Below, one piece after another: positions 17,254 through 26,903 of a DNA stretch of 64,000 nucleotides (position 1 is the first letter of the stretch; each line of letters starts with the position of its first letter). The notes beneath the pieces are model-generated. The model did no database searches. It was not told the DNA's origin and worked only from the letters and a program-made list of their open reading frames with translations. The position numbers were made by a program, and so were the translations under genes. The DNA is from a candidate division KSB3 bacterium (lineage in GTDB: Bacteria; Moduliflexota; Moduliflexia; Moduliflexales; Moduliflexaceae): NCBI GenBank assembly GCA_002748425.1, contig PDSJ01000031.1, positions 1 through 64,000 of the forward strand, in the 5' to 3' direction.

Positions 17254-18777
17254 ATGAATCGTGAATTAATTCAAATTCTGGAACAAGTCGCAAGAGAAAA
17301 AGGCTTGCCGGTAAAAGTTATTGTCGAGGCCGTGGTGACCGCGATTGAGCTGGCAGCGAAAAAACGTGATAAGTCGAGATTTGACGTGGAGTATGACGAA
17401 AATACAGGAACCCTTCACCTTTATGCCATTAAAGAAGTGGTGGAAGAGGTAGTGAATCCGAAACTCGAAATCGACCTCGAAAGCGCAAGGAAAATTAAAG
17501 CAAATGTGTCGCCTGGAGATGAAGTGTATCTTGAACGTGACATTTCCAATCTGGGGAGAATTTCGGCTCAGAAGGCCAAACAGATTATCAGTCAGAAAGT
17601 GAAAGAAGCCGAAAAGCTGAAAGTCTTTGAGCTGTACAAAGACCGTATCGGTGACCTGATTTTAGGAATCGTGCAACGTGTCGAGAATGGTGTTGTTGTC
17701 GAGTTGGGCACAGCAGAAGCGATTTTGCCGCGCCGCGAGCAGATCCCTGGAGAATTTTACAAACGCGGTGATAAAATTCGGGCCTATATCCTGGATGTGA
17801 AAATGAGTAGCTCCGGTAAGTGGCCGCAGATTATCCTTTCAAGAACCTGTGATGACTTTTTGTACCGCTTGTTCGAAATTGAGGTTCCCGAAATTGCCGA
17901 TGGGATTGTCGAGCTGGTCAGCGTTGCAAGAGAACCTGGCGCCAGAGCTAAAATCGGGGTTCGTTCATTCGATCGAAATGTCGATCCGGTCGGGGCCTGT
18001 GTCGGTATGCGGGGAGCGAGGATTCAGTCAATCGTGCGGGAACTGCGTGGCGAGAAAATCGATATTATCGAATGGAGTGACGATCCGGCGACCTTGGTCT
18101 CGCGGGCGATTACTCCGGCCAGTGTTCAGCATGCGTCGGTATATCCTGATGAAAAAACGATCGATATCGTCGTTGCTGATGATGAATTAGCCCTGGCAAT
18201 TGGCAAAAAAGGACAAAACGCTCGTCTCGCAGTACGCTTGACCCAATGGAAAATCAATATCCTCAGTGAGGCTGAACGGAGAACTGCCGTTCAAGAATCC
18301 TTTGACATGGCGCTTGCCGAAGCGGATTTTCCCGATACCGGCGAGGCTGGTGAAAACGAGCAAGCCAGTGAACGGTTCGACAGCTCTGAGTCCTGTGATG
18401 CTGCAGAGGAAGACGCGTATGAAGAGGACGATGAGTCGATTGACGCCGATGATGAGGGACATGACGAGAAATTAGATGATGAGGGCGATGAACTCTCGGA
18501 GGGGGAAGGGCTTGAAGACGGTGGAATGGATGACGCTTATGATGGTGCGGATGAGGAAAACGAGCTGTATTTCTTGCCCGGGATTGAAGACGACGTGGTC
18601 GAGCATCTTCTCGAATCGGGTTTTTCTTCGATTGAAGAGATTGTTGACAGTTCTGTCGATGATTTGATCTCTTCGGGCATCGATGGACATGTCGCGCGGA
18701 AACTGTTAGACGTCGCAGTACAGTTTTTAGACGCGTCTGAATCCTCAAGCCAAAATCTTGGAGGTGCTAAGGGATGA
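17254..18777 (+). CDS. nusA: Transcription termination/antitermination factor NusA
   Basis: 507 residues from ATG 17254 (MNRELIQILEQVAREKGLP); an upstream in-frame start adds 14 unrelated residues. Domain order: N-terminal RNA-polymerase-binding domain (1-~125), S1 domain (~130-200, GDLILGIVQRVENGVVVELG), two KH domains (~205-345, GACVGMRGARIQSIVREL and AIGKKGQNARLAVRL), a very acidic low-complexity stretch (~365-435), then a helix-hairpin-helix repeat (LPGIEDDVVEHLLESGF). NusA modulates pausing and termination. The C-terminal region corresponds to an acidic-repeat module. It overlaps infB by 4 bases. Confidence 0.95.
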   Translation: MNRELIQILEQVAREKGLPVKVIVEAVVTAIELAAKKRDKSRFDVEYDENTGTLHLYAIKEVVEEVVNPKLEIDLESARKIKANVSPGDEVYLERDISNLGRISAQKAKQIISQKVKEAEKLKVFELYKDRIGDLILGIVQRVENGVVVELGTAEAILPRREQIPGEFYKRGDKIRAYILDVKMSSSGKWPQIILSRTCDDFLYRLFEIEVPEIADGIVELVSVAREPGARAKIGVRSFDRNVDPVGACVGMRGARIQSIVRELRGEKIDIIEWSDDPATLVSRAITPASVQHASVYPDEKTIDIVVADDELALAIGKKGQNARLAVRLTQWKINILSEAERRTAVQESFDMALAEADFPDTGEAGENEQASERFDSSESCDAAEEDAYEEDDESIDADDEGHDEKLDDEGDELSEGEGLEDGGMDDAYDGADEENELYFLPGIEDDVVEHLLESGFSSIEEIVDSSVDDLISSGIDGHVARKLLDVAVQFLDASESSSQNLGGAKG

Positions 18778-21590
18778 GTCGTGGAAATAGAATATATGAC
18801 TTGGCGCATAAATTAGACGTACCAAGCCGAGAGTTACTAACGTTTTTAAAAGCACGCGGGGTTGAAGTCAAAAGTCATATGAGTTCCATCGATGACAAGA
18901 CGGCAGAGTCGCTCATGGGGCATTTCAGCAAGAAGGAAAAAGCTCCTTCAGAAAAAACATCTCCGGCGGCAGCAGCTCCTGAAAAGAAGGCAGGTTCTCG
19001 TTCGTTTATCCCTTCAAGGCGTCGAAGTAAAAGACGGCATGAAGTCTCGAAAAAACTGGTGGTTGAAAAGGTTCGAGCAGCTGAAACACGGGCGGCGGCA
19101 ACAGCGAAACAGACTCTGTCGGAAGGGCCGACTGAAGCGAAGCCTGCAGCGCCTTCGAGTGTTAAAGCGACTGAAAAAAGACGATCAGCCTCTGCAGTGA
19201 AAACTCTTGGTGACGGCAGCCCGGCTGAGACCAAAAAGGCAGCTCGTGAAGCCCAACGACCGACTGCCGGGCGTAAACGCAAGCCGGACCAGACTCTGCG
19301 TGCGACGGTTCAGAGGCGTCGACCTCCTGCTCAGGAAAAAACCCGTTCAGATGAAAGGCCGACGAGGCGACCGGGACAAGGGCAGAAGAGCGCACAGCCC
19401 GAGAAAGCCTCGCAGGCTAAAGAGCAGCTTGAACGCAACGGGCGCGTGAAGCAGAGGACTGCTGATGACGCCGGTCGTCGCAGGGACACGCGGCAGTATG
19501 TCTATCGAAGTGATGAGAGCGGAGCATTTACAGGAAAGAGTGCTGGCTCTCCGGACAAGAAAAAAGCGGATGAAAAGCCGCGCCGTCGAAAAGTTCCGGC
19601 TGGCAAACGTCAGGTCCAAGCCGCTGAAAACGATCTTGCTGGCAGCAGGAGCGGCGCTAAAAAGAAAGCAGCTTCTTCCCGCAAGGCCGGTGATAGTGTG
19701 TTTCAACGCTCGAAACCCAGACCAAAACCTGGAAGACGTCAAAAGAAAAAACCGGTGAAGCCGTCTGCAGCGCACACTGCAGAGACGGCCGTCAAAGCTT
19801 CTGTCGTTGCGGAACTGCCTAAAGTTCTCGAAATTCCTGAAGTGATCATGGTAAAAGAGTTGGCGGCCAAGATGAATATGCCGCCCGCCAGGATTATTCA
19901 GCATTTGATGACCATGGGATTTATGCCGAATGTGAATCAGGTACTCGAGCCAGAGGCCGCGAAATCGATTGCTGAACATTTTGAGTTTGAAGTAAAAACG
20001 GTTTCCGTTGAGGAAGAAGCTGAGTTCAAGGAAGAGGTGGTTGATGAATCACGCTTGAAACACCGACCCCCGGTTGTTACAATTATGGGGCACGTCGATC
20101 ATGGCAAAACAACGTTGTTGGACGCCATTCGTGAATCAAAAATTACTGAGTCCGAGTTTGGCGGGATTACCCAGCATATCGGAGCCTATGCCGTTGAAGT
20201 CAATGGTGAGAAAATTGTATTTCTCGATACTCCGGGCCATGAAGCATTCACAGCAATGCGCGCCCGAGGGGCAAAAGTGACTGATGAAGTTGTGCTCGTA
20301 GTGGCGGCTGACGATGGAATTATGCCGCAAACCATTGAAGCAATTGATCATGCCCGCGATGCCGGTGTCCCGATCATTATCGCAATTAATAAGATCGATA
20401 CCCCGGGGGCAAATCCGGATCGCGTTATGCAGGAATTGACCAAGTACGGCTTGACACCCGAGGATTGGGGAGGAGAAACGATTTGTGTTCGTGTCTCGGC
20501 AAAAGAGAAAACCAATCTGGATGATCTGCTCGAAATGATTCTTCTGCAGGCAGAGATGCTTGAACTGAAAGCTGATCCCGATAGAGCCGCCAGGGGCGTC
20601 ATTGTCGAAGCCTTACTGGATAAAGGGAGAGGCCCGGTTGCGACTGTCCTGGTTCAAGGGGGAACTTTGCGCGTTGGGGATCCTTTTGTGGTGGGACAAT
20701 TCTATGGAAAAGTCCGGGCAATGCTGGACGATCGCGGTAAAAAAGTCGAGGATGCCGGCCCTGCCACCCCGGTCGAGGTGCTCGGTCTGTCGGGTGTCCC
20801 CACTGCCGGTGATCTCTTCACGGTCGTGGGCAGCGACCGTGAGGCCCGACAAGTGTCGGCGTCGCGCCAGGAGCAGCAACAAAAACTCGAATTTTCAAAA
20901 ACTGCGAAAATTACGCTCGAAGGGCTGCATCAGAAGATCAAAGAGGGGGAAACGCAGGAATTGCGTATTGTCATTAAAGCCGACGTGCATGGATCTGTGG
21001 AGGCCTTGAAAGACGCCCTGGAACGGCTGAGCACAGAACAAGTCCGCTTGCAGGCGATTCATGGTGGTGTCGGCGCAATTAATGAATCCGACGTGATGCT
21101 GGCTTCGGCATCAAATGCTATCGTACTCGGTTTTAACGTGCGCCCTGTGGCAAAAGCCCAGGAAATGGCTGAAAAGGAACAAATCGACGTTCGACTCTAT
21201 ACTGTGATTTATCACGCCATCGACGATGTAAAAAAAGCGATGGAAGGCTTACTGGAACCGAAATATAATGAGGTCCTGGTCGGTCAGGCCCAGGTTCAGG
21301 CGATTTTTAATTTACCGAAAGGCGGGAAAGTCGCAGGATGCCGCGTGACAGATGGCAAGATTCAACGTCATGCCGTTGTGCGTCTGCTTCGAGACAGGCA
21401 GGAGCTGTTTAAAGGCAGCCTTGCGTCGCTGCGCCGCGTTAAAGATGATGTGAAAGAAGTGATGACCGGCTATGAATGTGGTATTCGCCTGGAAAATTAT
21501 AATGATGTCCGGGAAGGCGATATTATTGAGGCTTATACGCTTGAAAAGATTACGATGACCCTGGAAGAGGCTGCTGCACAGAAACACTAG
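18774..21590 (+). CDS. infB: Translation initiation factor IF-2
   Basis: 938 residues. An IF2-N module is at residues 3-50 ([19 protein letters not shown]), then about 280 residues of Lys/Arg/Ala/Glu-rich low complexity, a second IF2-N module (~350-405), and the GTPase domain with G1 [14 protein letters not shown] (~439), G3 DTPGHEAF and G4 NKID (~540). Two beta-barrels and the C-terminal fMet-tRNA-binding domain follow. IF-2 positions initiator tRNA on the 30S subunit. The ylxR and L7Ae-like genes often found between nusA and infB are absent; the two genes overlap directly. Confidence 0.96.
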   Translation: MSRGNRIYDLAHKLDVPSRELLTFLKARGVEVKSHMSSIDDKTAESLMGHFSKKEKAPSEKTSPAAAAPEKKAGSRSFIPSRRRSKRRHEVSKKLVVEKVRAAETRAAATAKQTLSEGPTEAKPAAPSSVKATEKRRSASAVKTLGDGSPAETKKAAREAQRPTAGRKRKPDQTLRATVQRRRPPAQEKTRSDERPTRRPGQGQKSAQPEKASQAKEQLERNGRVKQRTADDAGRRRDTRQYVYRSDESGAFTGKSAGSPDKKKADEKPRRRKVPAGKRQVQAAENDLAGSRSGAKKKAASSRKAGDSVFQRSKPRPKPGRRQKKKPVKPSAAHTAETAVKASVVAELPKVLEIPEVIMVKELAAKMNMPPARIIQHLMTMGFMPNVNQVLEPEAAKSIAEHFEFEVKTVSVEEEAEFKEEVVDESRLKHRPPVVTIMGHVDHGKTTLLDAIRESKITESEFGGITQHIGAYAVEVNGEKIVFLDTPGHEAFTAMRARGAKVTDEVVLVVAADDGIMPQTIEAIDHARDAGVPIIIAINKIDTPGANPDRVMQELTKYGLTPEDWGGETICVRVSAKEKTNLDDLLEMILLQAEMLELKADPDRAARGVIVEALLDKGRGPVATVLVQGGTLRVGDPFVVGQFYGKVRAMLDDRGKKVEDAGPATPVEVLGLSGVPTAGDLFTVVGSDREARQVSASRQEQQQKLEFSKTAKITLEGLHQKIKEGETQELRIVIKADVHGSVEALKDALERLSTEQVRLQAIHGGVGAINESDVMLASASNAIVLGFNVRPVAKAQEMAEKEQIDVRLYTVIYHAIDDVKKAMEGLLEPKYNEVLVGQAQVQAIFNLPKGGKVAGCRVTDGKIQRHAVVRLLRDRQELFKGSLASLRRVKDDVKEVMTGYECGIRLENYNDVREGDIIEAYTLEKITMTLEEAAAQKH

Positions 21591-21678
21591 GGTGCTGCGG
21601 CAGCTCTCGTCAACGTCGATGCTCAGTCTTGAACAGTGCGTGAGTTCATCGAGCGCTGAGAGGTGAATCCCGATCGTT

Positions 21679-21963
21679 ATGGTTGTCGGAGTGTGCACAA
21701 TTGAATTATATCTTCCTGATAATCATTCGTTGAAAGGCAAACGTCAAGTGGTGAACAGTTTGAAGGGAAAACTTCAACACCGCTTTAATATTTCTATTGC
21801 GGAAGTCGATCATTTAGATGTCTGGCAACGAGCGACGCTGGGGGTGTGTGCCGTCAGCAACGAACAAGTCCATCTTGACTCTATGCTGAATAAGATGATT
21901 CACTATATCGAAAATTCAAGTTTTGCTGCTTATTTTATGGATTATACTCTGGAGTTTATCTGA
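21679..21963 (+). CDS. ylxP: DUF503 family protein (YlxP-like)
   Basis: 94 residues. VGVCTIELYLPDNHSLKGKRQVVNSLKGKL, then NISIAEVDHLDVWQRATLGV, is the DUF503 signature. The Bacillus relative YlxP is encoded at the same place between infB and rbfA and is implicated in ribosome assembly, but the exact role is not settled. The start at 21679 (ATG) matches family length. It lies 88 bp after infB. Confidence 0.88.
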   Translation: MVVGVCTIELYLPDNHSLKGKRQVVNSLKGKLQHRFNISIAEVDHLDVWQRATLGVCAVSNEQVHLDSMLNKMIHYIENSSFAAYFMDYTLEFI

Positions 21964-22052
21964 GTGATGGAATGACGGGATGCCGGAGCCGCGTCGAGCG
22001 CGCACTGCAACCCCTTCTCCTCCAGCACACTGCTTTTTAGGCAAGCTGAACG

Positions 22053-22430
22053 ATGAAATCATACAAACGCGCGGATCGGGTGAAACAGCTTCTCCATCAA
22101 GAGATCAGTCGGCTCCTTCAGACCGAGATGAAAGACCCTCGCGTCCAGTTTGTGACCGTCACGAATCTCAGTCTGTCCGTCGATTTACAGGAGGCCAAAG
22201 TCTATGTTTCTTGTCTTGACAGTGGCCGCAGTCGTGAGGACATGCTGGCTGGTTTACAACGGGCTTCCGGTTATCTTAGGGGTGAACTCGGTCGAAGGCT
22301 TAAGCTGAAATATATCCCGAGACTTGAATTCGTTTTTGATGATTCTCTTGATAAGCAGGAGCGTATTTTGAATCTACTGGACCAGATTCATGAAGAAGAC
22401 GGTTGTGAGGATACGTCCGATCCTGTGTGA
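22053..22430 (+). CDS. rbfA: Ribosome-binding factor A
   Basis: 125 residues with the RbfA KH-like fold: RADRVKQLLHQEISRLLQTE, MKDPRVQFVTVTNLSLSVDL and LGRRLKLKYIPRLEFVFDDSL. RbfA binds immature 30S subunits and is needed for 16S processing, often during cold stress. It ends the rimP operon; truB and rpsO, which often follow, are not here, and the next gene is convergent. Confidence 0.94.
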   Translation: MKSYKRADRVKQLLHQEISRLLQTEMKDPRVQFVTVTNLSLSVDLQEAKVYVSCLDSGRSREDMLAGLQRASGYLRGELGRRLKLKYIPRLEFVFDDSLDKQERILNLLDQIHEEDGCEDTSDPV

Positions 22431-22492
22431 GAGGCTCCTGGAAAATGGGAAAGGAGAATGAGCTGATCGGGCTGATCAAGGATTGAGGATGC

Positions 22493-23440
22493 TTAGTAGA
22501 AGATCGTCCTTGTACGATGATAGGGCTTCTCCCGGACCGCATCATCTTGTCCGAGGCTCCAGAGCCACCAATCGAGCTTGAACGAGGGAACGGAATCATG
22601 TCCATTGGACAACTCTTGCCGCATGAGCTCGACAGCCTGGATGGTCGCGGCCCGAATTTCTACTTCTTCCCGGCTCCCCGGACTGCATGGAAGATAATTA
22701 TCGACGATATGCGTTAAATGGCGATCGTATTCCAGCACATGGTAATGGCGCAGGACTTGAGGAAGCTTATAATCGGCGAAAATCGTAAGCTGATTGAGAT
22801 CGTGAAACGCTCCATATCCCTCTCCCTCAAAGGCTCCATTAATATCTGCAGCAAGGAGTTGAGCGCGTTTATATAAAAAGATCGTTTTGTTCTCATAGAG
22901 GGCAATGTCGTTGAACGAGGGGAAATGAGCGACGACGTCCTTGACGAGTTCTACCGCGCTCTGTCCGGCTCGTTGAAGTACATTCACAAAGCTTCCGTCA
23001 TATTCCTCAAGAAGCACCCGGCCGACTTCACGCAGGTTATCAACACGTTTTTGGAAGAGTGGGATGCGCTGTCTTCCCCGGAAGATTTTTTCAACACTTT
23101 TAGACGATACAGTCGAGAGAAATTCAGCGTTTGTCAGCGGGACCCCCTCTTCCATCGCTCGTCTTAGGGCTGCAGCCAGGGCCCAATAACCGGAGAGTCG
23201 TTCGCCGTGATACTCAATACTCCATTTTTCCTGACCAGCGTCCTCCCAGAAACAAAAATTTAAGGCATCCAGCACAAAAATCCAGTCGGGATCAGCCAGA
23301 TGGAGATCGGGTGTCCAGCTTTGTCTGACAATGCCTCGCAGGAGCATCTGGTGAATAGCGTCCTTATTGATTGTGACATGTCGACTATGTTCGGTCACGT
23401 AGCGCGTTGATTCTAATACGGGGAGTGTCGCTTGTGCCAT
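22493..23440 (-). CDS. Queuosine 5'-phosphate N-glycosylase/hydrolase (DUF2419, Q salvage)
   Basis: 315 residues. The pattern WIFVLDALNFCFW, SGYWALAAALRRAMEEGVPL, then FADYKLPQVLRHYHVLEYD matches the Q-salvage family (C9orf64/Qng1). These proteins release queuine from queuosine monophosphate so that it can be reused for tRNA wobble modification. The family is scattered in bacteria. The conserved aspartate that acts in catalysis in the human enzyme probably corresponds to one of the FADYK or FVLDAL acidic positions; this cannot be fixed without alignment. The gene stands alone, convergent with rbfA; no other queuosine gene lies nearby. Confidence 0.85.
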   Translation of the reverse strand: MAQATLPVLESTRYVTEHSRHVTINKDAIHQMLLRGIVRQSWTPDLHLADPDWIFVLDALNFCFWEDAGQEKWSIEYHGERLSGYWALAAALRRAMEEGVPLTNAEFLSTVSSKSVEKIFRGRQRIPLFQKRVDNLREVGRVLLEEYDGSFVNVLQRAGQSAVELVKDVVAHFPSFNDIALYENKTIFLYKRAQLLAADINGAFEGEGYGAFHDLNQLTIFADYKLPQVLRHYHVLEYDRHLTHIVDNYLPCSPGSREEVEIRAATIQAVELMRQELSNGHDSVPSFKLDWWLWSLGQDDAVREKPYHRTRTIFY

Positions 23441-23634
23441 ATAATACCATTTTCCTTACGATGCAGGCGTAGTATCTATAATTCGGAGCCTAGGATCTGC
23501 TTTTTTTCATAAGACGGAAATCCTATCGGTGTTCTGCTCTGTCAGGCAAAGATTCATACGATATCGATCTGTTCAGGCACTACGTTCCGAGTCGATCATT
23601 CAGGTCAAGGGGAAAAATGCGAAAAAATAGTTTT

Positions 23635-25530
23635 TTATGTTCTGACGGCCTTCTGTTCTACAAGCGCTTCAATCTGATCGATCGTGCGATGCATGCGTTG
23701 CAGTGTCAACTCAAAGGCTTCTGATGACAGCGGTTCGATGCCGGCTTTTCGAATCAGATCGATCGGATACGCTGACGCTCCGCTTTTGAGGAGCGTGAGA
23801 TAGTTCTCGACAGCTTGCGCGTCTCTCCGCTGCACTTTTTCCGCCAGGGCCGTTGAATAAATCAGCGATGTCGCGTATTGAAACACGTAAAAATTGTAGT
23901 AGAAATGGGGAATAAACGCCCATTCAAAGCGCACGTAGTCGTCAACAAGACAGATGCCCTGATCGTGTCCGTAATACCGCTTTGTCAAATCGTCGTAGAC
24001 CGCGCTCAAAGATTCCCCGCTCAGAGCGTCTCCTGCTTCAATTTTTTTATGAATGTCCCATTCGAATTCTGCAAACTGGGCTTGTCGGAAGATTGTTCCC
24101 CGCAAGCTGTCGAGATAATGTCCCAAAAGAAAGAGCTTCTCGTCCTGCGTTGCCGCGTGGGCGATCAAATAGTCGTGTAAGAGATTTTCATTAAAGGTCG
24201 AAGCGATTTCCGCCACAAAGATCGAATAATTCGCTTTTGCAAAGGGTTGCGAGCTGTTGGAAAAATAACTGTGCATCGTGTGGCCGATTTCATGTATGAG
24301 CGTGCTGAGGGAGTCGTAATTGCCGTTCCAGTTCATTAAAATATAGGGATGTTCGTCGTAGGCTGCTCCGTTGGAATACGCGCCACTGCGTTTGCCGGGC
24401 GTTGGCAGGTAATCGATCCAGCGCTGCTGGAATCCGGTGCGCAAGGGGTGGAGATATTCTTCACCCAAGGGCTGTAAGGACTCCAGGATTCGTTGCTGCC
24501 CCTCTTCAATGCTGTACGTCAGTTCAAGATCTTTGACGATTGAAGCGTACAAATCGTAATAATGCAGTTCGTCAAGTCCAAGCATCCGGCGTCTCAGATC
24601 GAGAGCGCGGTGCAGGCTCGGCAAACTGCGGTGAATTTGCGCGATCAGATTTTCATAGACTGAGACTGGAATATTGTCACTGCTCAGCGAGGCTTCCAGG
24701 CAGGAAGCGTATTTTCTATTTTTAGCATGGAAATAGTCGCTTTTCAGTTTTGCGATCAAATTCGCCCCAAAAGTATTTTTAAATTTGCCGTGCGCCTCAA
24801 GAAAGCGCTGCATGACCTGCTGCCGGTCTTCTCGTACAGGCGATGTGCGACGTTTTGTATATTGAGGTGCTGTCAACGTCACGCGCTCTCCTGTTGACAA
24901 CGTGATATCTGGAAAAGGAAATTCAGCATTGCTGAAAATACGAAAGACATTTTCCGCTGCGTGCATAAGATCTGCTGCACTTGCCATGAGCGTTTCTTCC
25001 GCTTCGGACAGCGTGTGTTGGCGCATACGTTGAATATCCTGTAAAAACATGCTGAATTCTTCTAATGCCGGGATGCTTTCAGCAAAGCTGCGCAGTGTTT
25101 CAGGAGCCACAGCGCTGAGTTCGGTCACGAGAAAAGCCGTTTTTTCGCCAAACAGCGTACTGAATGCCTGAAGCTCCTGCATCAGTTCCTGGTGGGCCGC
25201 AACACGTAAATCTTGATCCGAGAGCTGATGCGCGTAACTGTGGAGTTTGTAGAACGCCTTAGTGATCTCAAAATAGAGTGTCAGCGCTGCGAACAGGTTG
25301 TCGGCTCCCTGCGCCAGAGTTCCTTTGTAGTCCATAAGAGCGTTGATCCGGGGAAGAAGAGTTTCTTTATGACGTCTCCACGTCTCGATGTCGGCATATA
25401 AATCTTCCAGATTCCAGCGATAACACGCGTCAATCTGTTCACGCGTGATGTCAGCAGCGGGGCCTGTATGCCGGGATTCATCGTTCAAATGTGTGGGGGG
25501 GACAGCTGTTCTTAAACACGGATAATACAT
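23635..25530 (-). CDS. pepF: Oligoendopeptidase F (M3 family)
   Basis: 631 residues, slightly longer than the usual ~600. The zinc site HEIGH is in STLIHEIGHTMHSYF (about residue 414), with the third ligand in FVAEIASTFNENLL downstream. The N-terminal helical PepF domain and YATSLIYSTALAEKV near the C-terminus also match. It cleaves short peptides of about 7-17 residues in the cytoplasm, recycling degradation products. The first residues (before the DITREQIDACYRW segment) are variable, so a later start is possible. A single-gene transcript is likely. Confidence 0.93.
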   Translation of the reverse strand: MYYPCLRTAVPPTHLNDESRHTGPAADITREQIDACYRWNLEDLYADIETWRRHKETLLPRINALMDYKGTLAQGADNLFAALTLYFEITKAFYKLHSYAHQLSDQDLRVAAHQELMQELQAFSTLFGEKTAFLVTELSAVAPETLRSFAESIPALEEFSMFLQDIQRMRQHTLSEAEETLMASAADLMHAAENVFRIFSNAEFPFPDITLSTGERVTLTAPQYTKRRTSPVREDRQQVMQRFLEAHGKFKNTFGANLIAKLKSDYFHAKNRKYASCLEASLSSDNIPVSVYENLIAQIHRSLPSLHRALDLRRRMLGLDELHYYDLYASIVKDLELTYSIEEGQQRILESLQPLGEEYLHPLRTGFQQRWIDYLPTPGKRSGAYSNGAAYDEHPYILMNWNGNYDSLSTLIHEIGHTMHSYFSNSSQPFAKANYSIFVAEIASTFNENLLHDYLIAHAATQDEKLFLLGHYLDSLRGTIFRQAQFAEFEWDIHKKIEAGDALSGESLSAVYDDLTKRYYGHDQGICLVDDYVRFEWAFIPHFYYNFYVFQYATSLIYSTALAEKVQRRDAQAVENYLTLLKSGASAYPIDLIRKAGIEPLSSEAFELTLQRMHRTIDQIEALVEQKAVRT

Positions 25531-25683
25531 GTGTCAGTCTCCTTTCAGTGATTCGTATGCCTGCACAGCATATGAGAGGCCATGGGATTGTGTTTTCAGA
25601 ATAGCCCTCAACCTTTGCGTGTGATGTCAAGCAGATTTTTCCAGGAGAAAAACGCCTTCTGCCATTTTTGAGTGATTTGCTTC

Positions 25684-25713
25684 TTGACTTTTCTTCAAAA
25701 AGAAGTGTAACAT
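25684..25713 (+). promoter_or_regulatory. Candidate promoter for the 25799 membrane-protein gene
   Basis: TTGACT (25684-25689) and TAACAT (25708-25713) are spaced by 18 bases. The predicted start lies about 80 bases before the ATG at 25799. Confidence 0.4.
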
Positions 25714-25798
25714 CGTGTATTGATTGAAGATAGAAGACAGAAATGCTGACAGAGACGGCATTTTCGGACATATACAGAAACAGGAGGAGAGTGAAGAT

Positions 25799-26767
25799 AT
25801 GGCTGTATTGGGGTCATCCATGCCGCGCACCGCGGACGTCTATAAAGCCAAAGAGGAAATCGAGCATCTGAAACTGAGGAGGAGCCGAGGGTTGTCTCCG
25901 GAAGCACGTGAAGAACGGGAGCAGGTCTTAAAAAAGGCCATTCAGAGCCGGAATAAGTTGCAGCGACGGATGAATCTTTCTCAATTGCTGGGATCCCTGG
26001 TGGTGATTTCCGCCGTATTGGCGATTGTCAGGGCCCTGCCGGAGGGCATGACTTCGCCGCTTGCACAACATTCACCGGTGGCGGGAATTTTAGGAAGTTT
26101 CGCCTGGCTTTTGCAGGCCCCGGAAGCGGCGAAGGGGCTTAGCGGAGATTTTGCCGCTTTGCTGGCACCGTTCATGGCGGTTTCCTTCGCGATCGAGCGA
26201 GTGCTGGAAACCGGTTTTAACTGGTTCGAACATTCCTCACGGGTGCTTGCCGATGTTTTGGTTGCACCGCGTGAGAGCCTCGATTGGATTGGACGTGAGT
26301 ATCAGGAAGCCTATGAGGCCACGAAAGACGCTGCAATGGCGATTGGCATTGAGACCAATCCGGAACGCCTGGAAATCATGAATGCTGCCGAAGAGCGCCT
26401 GGCGAAAGCTGAAGCCCGTCTGCGAAGCTGGATGAATGCTCCGGAATACATTGTCTGGAAAAAAGCCCTGTCGATCTGGTTTGGTCTTCTGGTCGGTCTT
26501 ATGATTGCCGTCATCGGCGATCTCGGAATGTTGCGCTATATTGGAATCACGACGCCGCGTATCGTCGATATGATGGTGACCGGATTGCTTCTGGGGGCCG
26601 GACCCGGACCGATGCACGATCTGATCGGTATGCTGCAAAGCAGCAAAGAAGTCATCGGAAGTTTGGCCGAACTGGCAAAAGGCAAAGCCGTCCGCGAAGC
26701 TGCCGAAGCCTTGCAGCGCGAAACCGATGCCCTGCAGAAACAGCAACGCCGCCGGGACAGTCACTGA
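25799..26767 (+). CDS. Uncharacterised membrane protein with coiled ends
   Basis: 322 residues from ATG 25799, behind a strong AGGAGGAG. I do not recognise the family. The N-terminal 60 residues are charged and helical. Hydrophobic segments are near 65-83 (LLGSLVVISAVLAIVRAL), 96-110, 120-135, 230-252 (LSIWFGLLVGLMIAVIGDL) and 263-280. A glycine-rich motif VTGLLLGAGPGPMHDLIGML follows the last segment and looks like the most constrained part. The C-terminus is a Lys/Glu/Gln-rich helix. It contains no cysteine. Neighbours on both sides are on the other strand, so context gives no clue. Confidence 0.75.
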   Translation: MAVLGSSMPRTADVYKAKEEIEHLKLRRSRGLSPEAREEREQVLKKAIQSRNKLQRRMNLSQLLGSLVVISAVLAIVRALPEGMTSPLAQHSPVAGILGSFAWLLQAPEAAKGLSGDFAALLAPFMAVSFAIERVLETGFNWFEHSSRVLADVLVAPRESLDWIGREYQEAYEATKDAAMAIGIETNPERLEIMNAAEERLAKAEARLRSWMNAPEYIVWKKALSIWFGLLVGLMIAVIGDLGMLRYIGITTPRIVDMMVTGLLLGAGPGPMHDLIGMLQSSKEVIGSLAELAKGKAVREAAEALQRETDALQKQQRRRDSH

Positions 26768-26903
26768 ACACAATCGACACATTTTCCCGTCAATGTTTGT
26801 GGTCTTTTGCCGCCCGTCGTTTCGGGCTTGGCAGCGTGAAACACGAAACGGGACTGAGCAGTGCTTCAGCACGAATCGTGCGAAAACAGCGTGTCGGAGA
26901 ATT

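Noticed and set aside
18263..18748. 161-residue Arg/His-rich frame opposite the NusA acidic region
   Set aside because: Its composition is the direct mirror of GAT/GAC/GAA codons of the real gene; no start site or motif.
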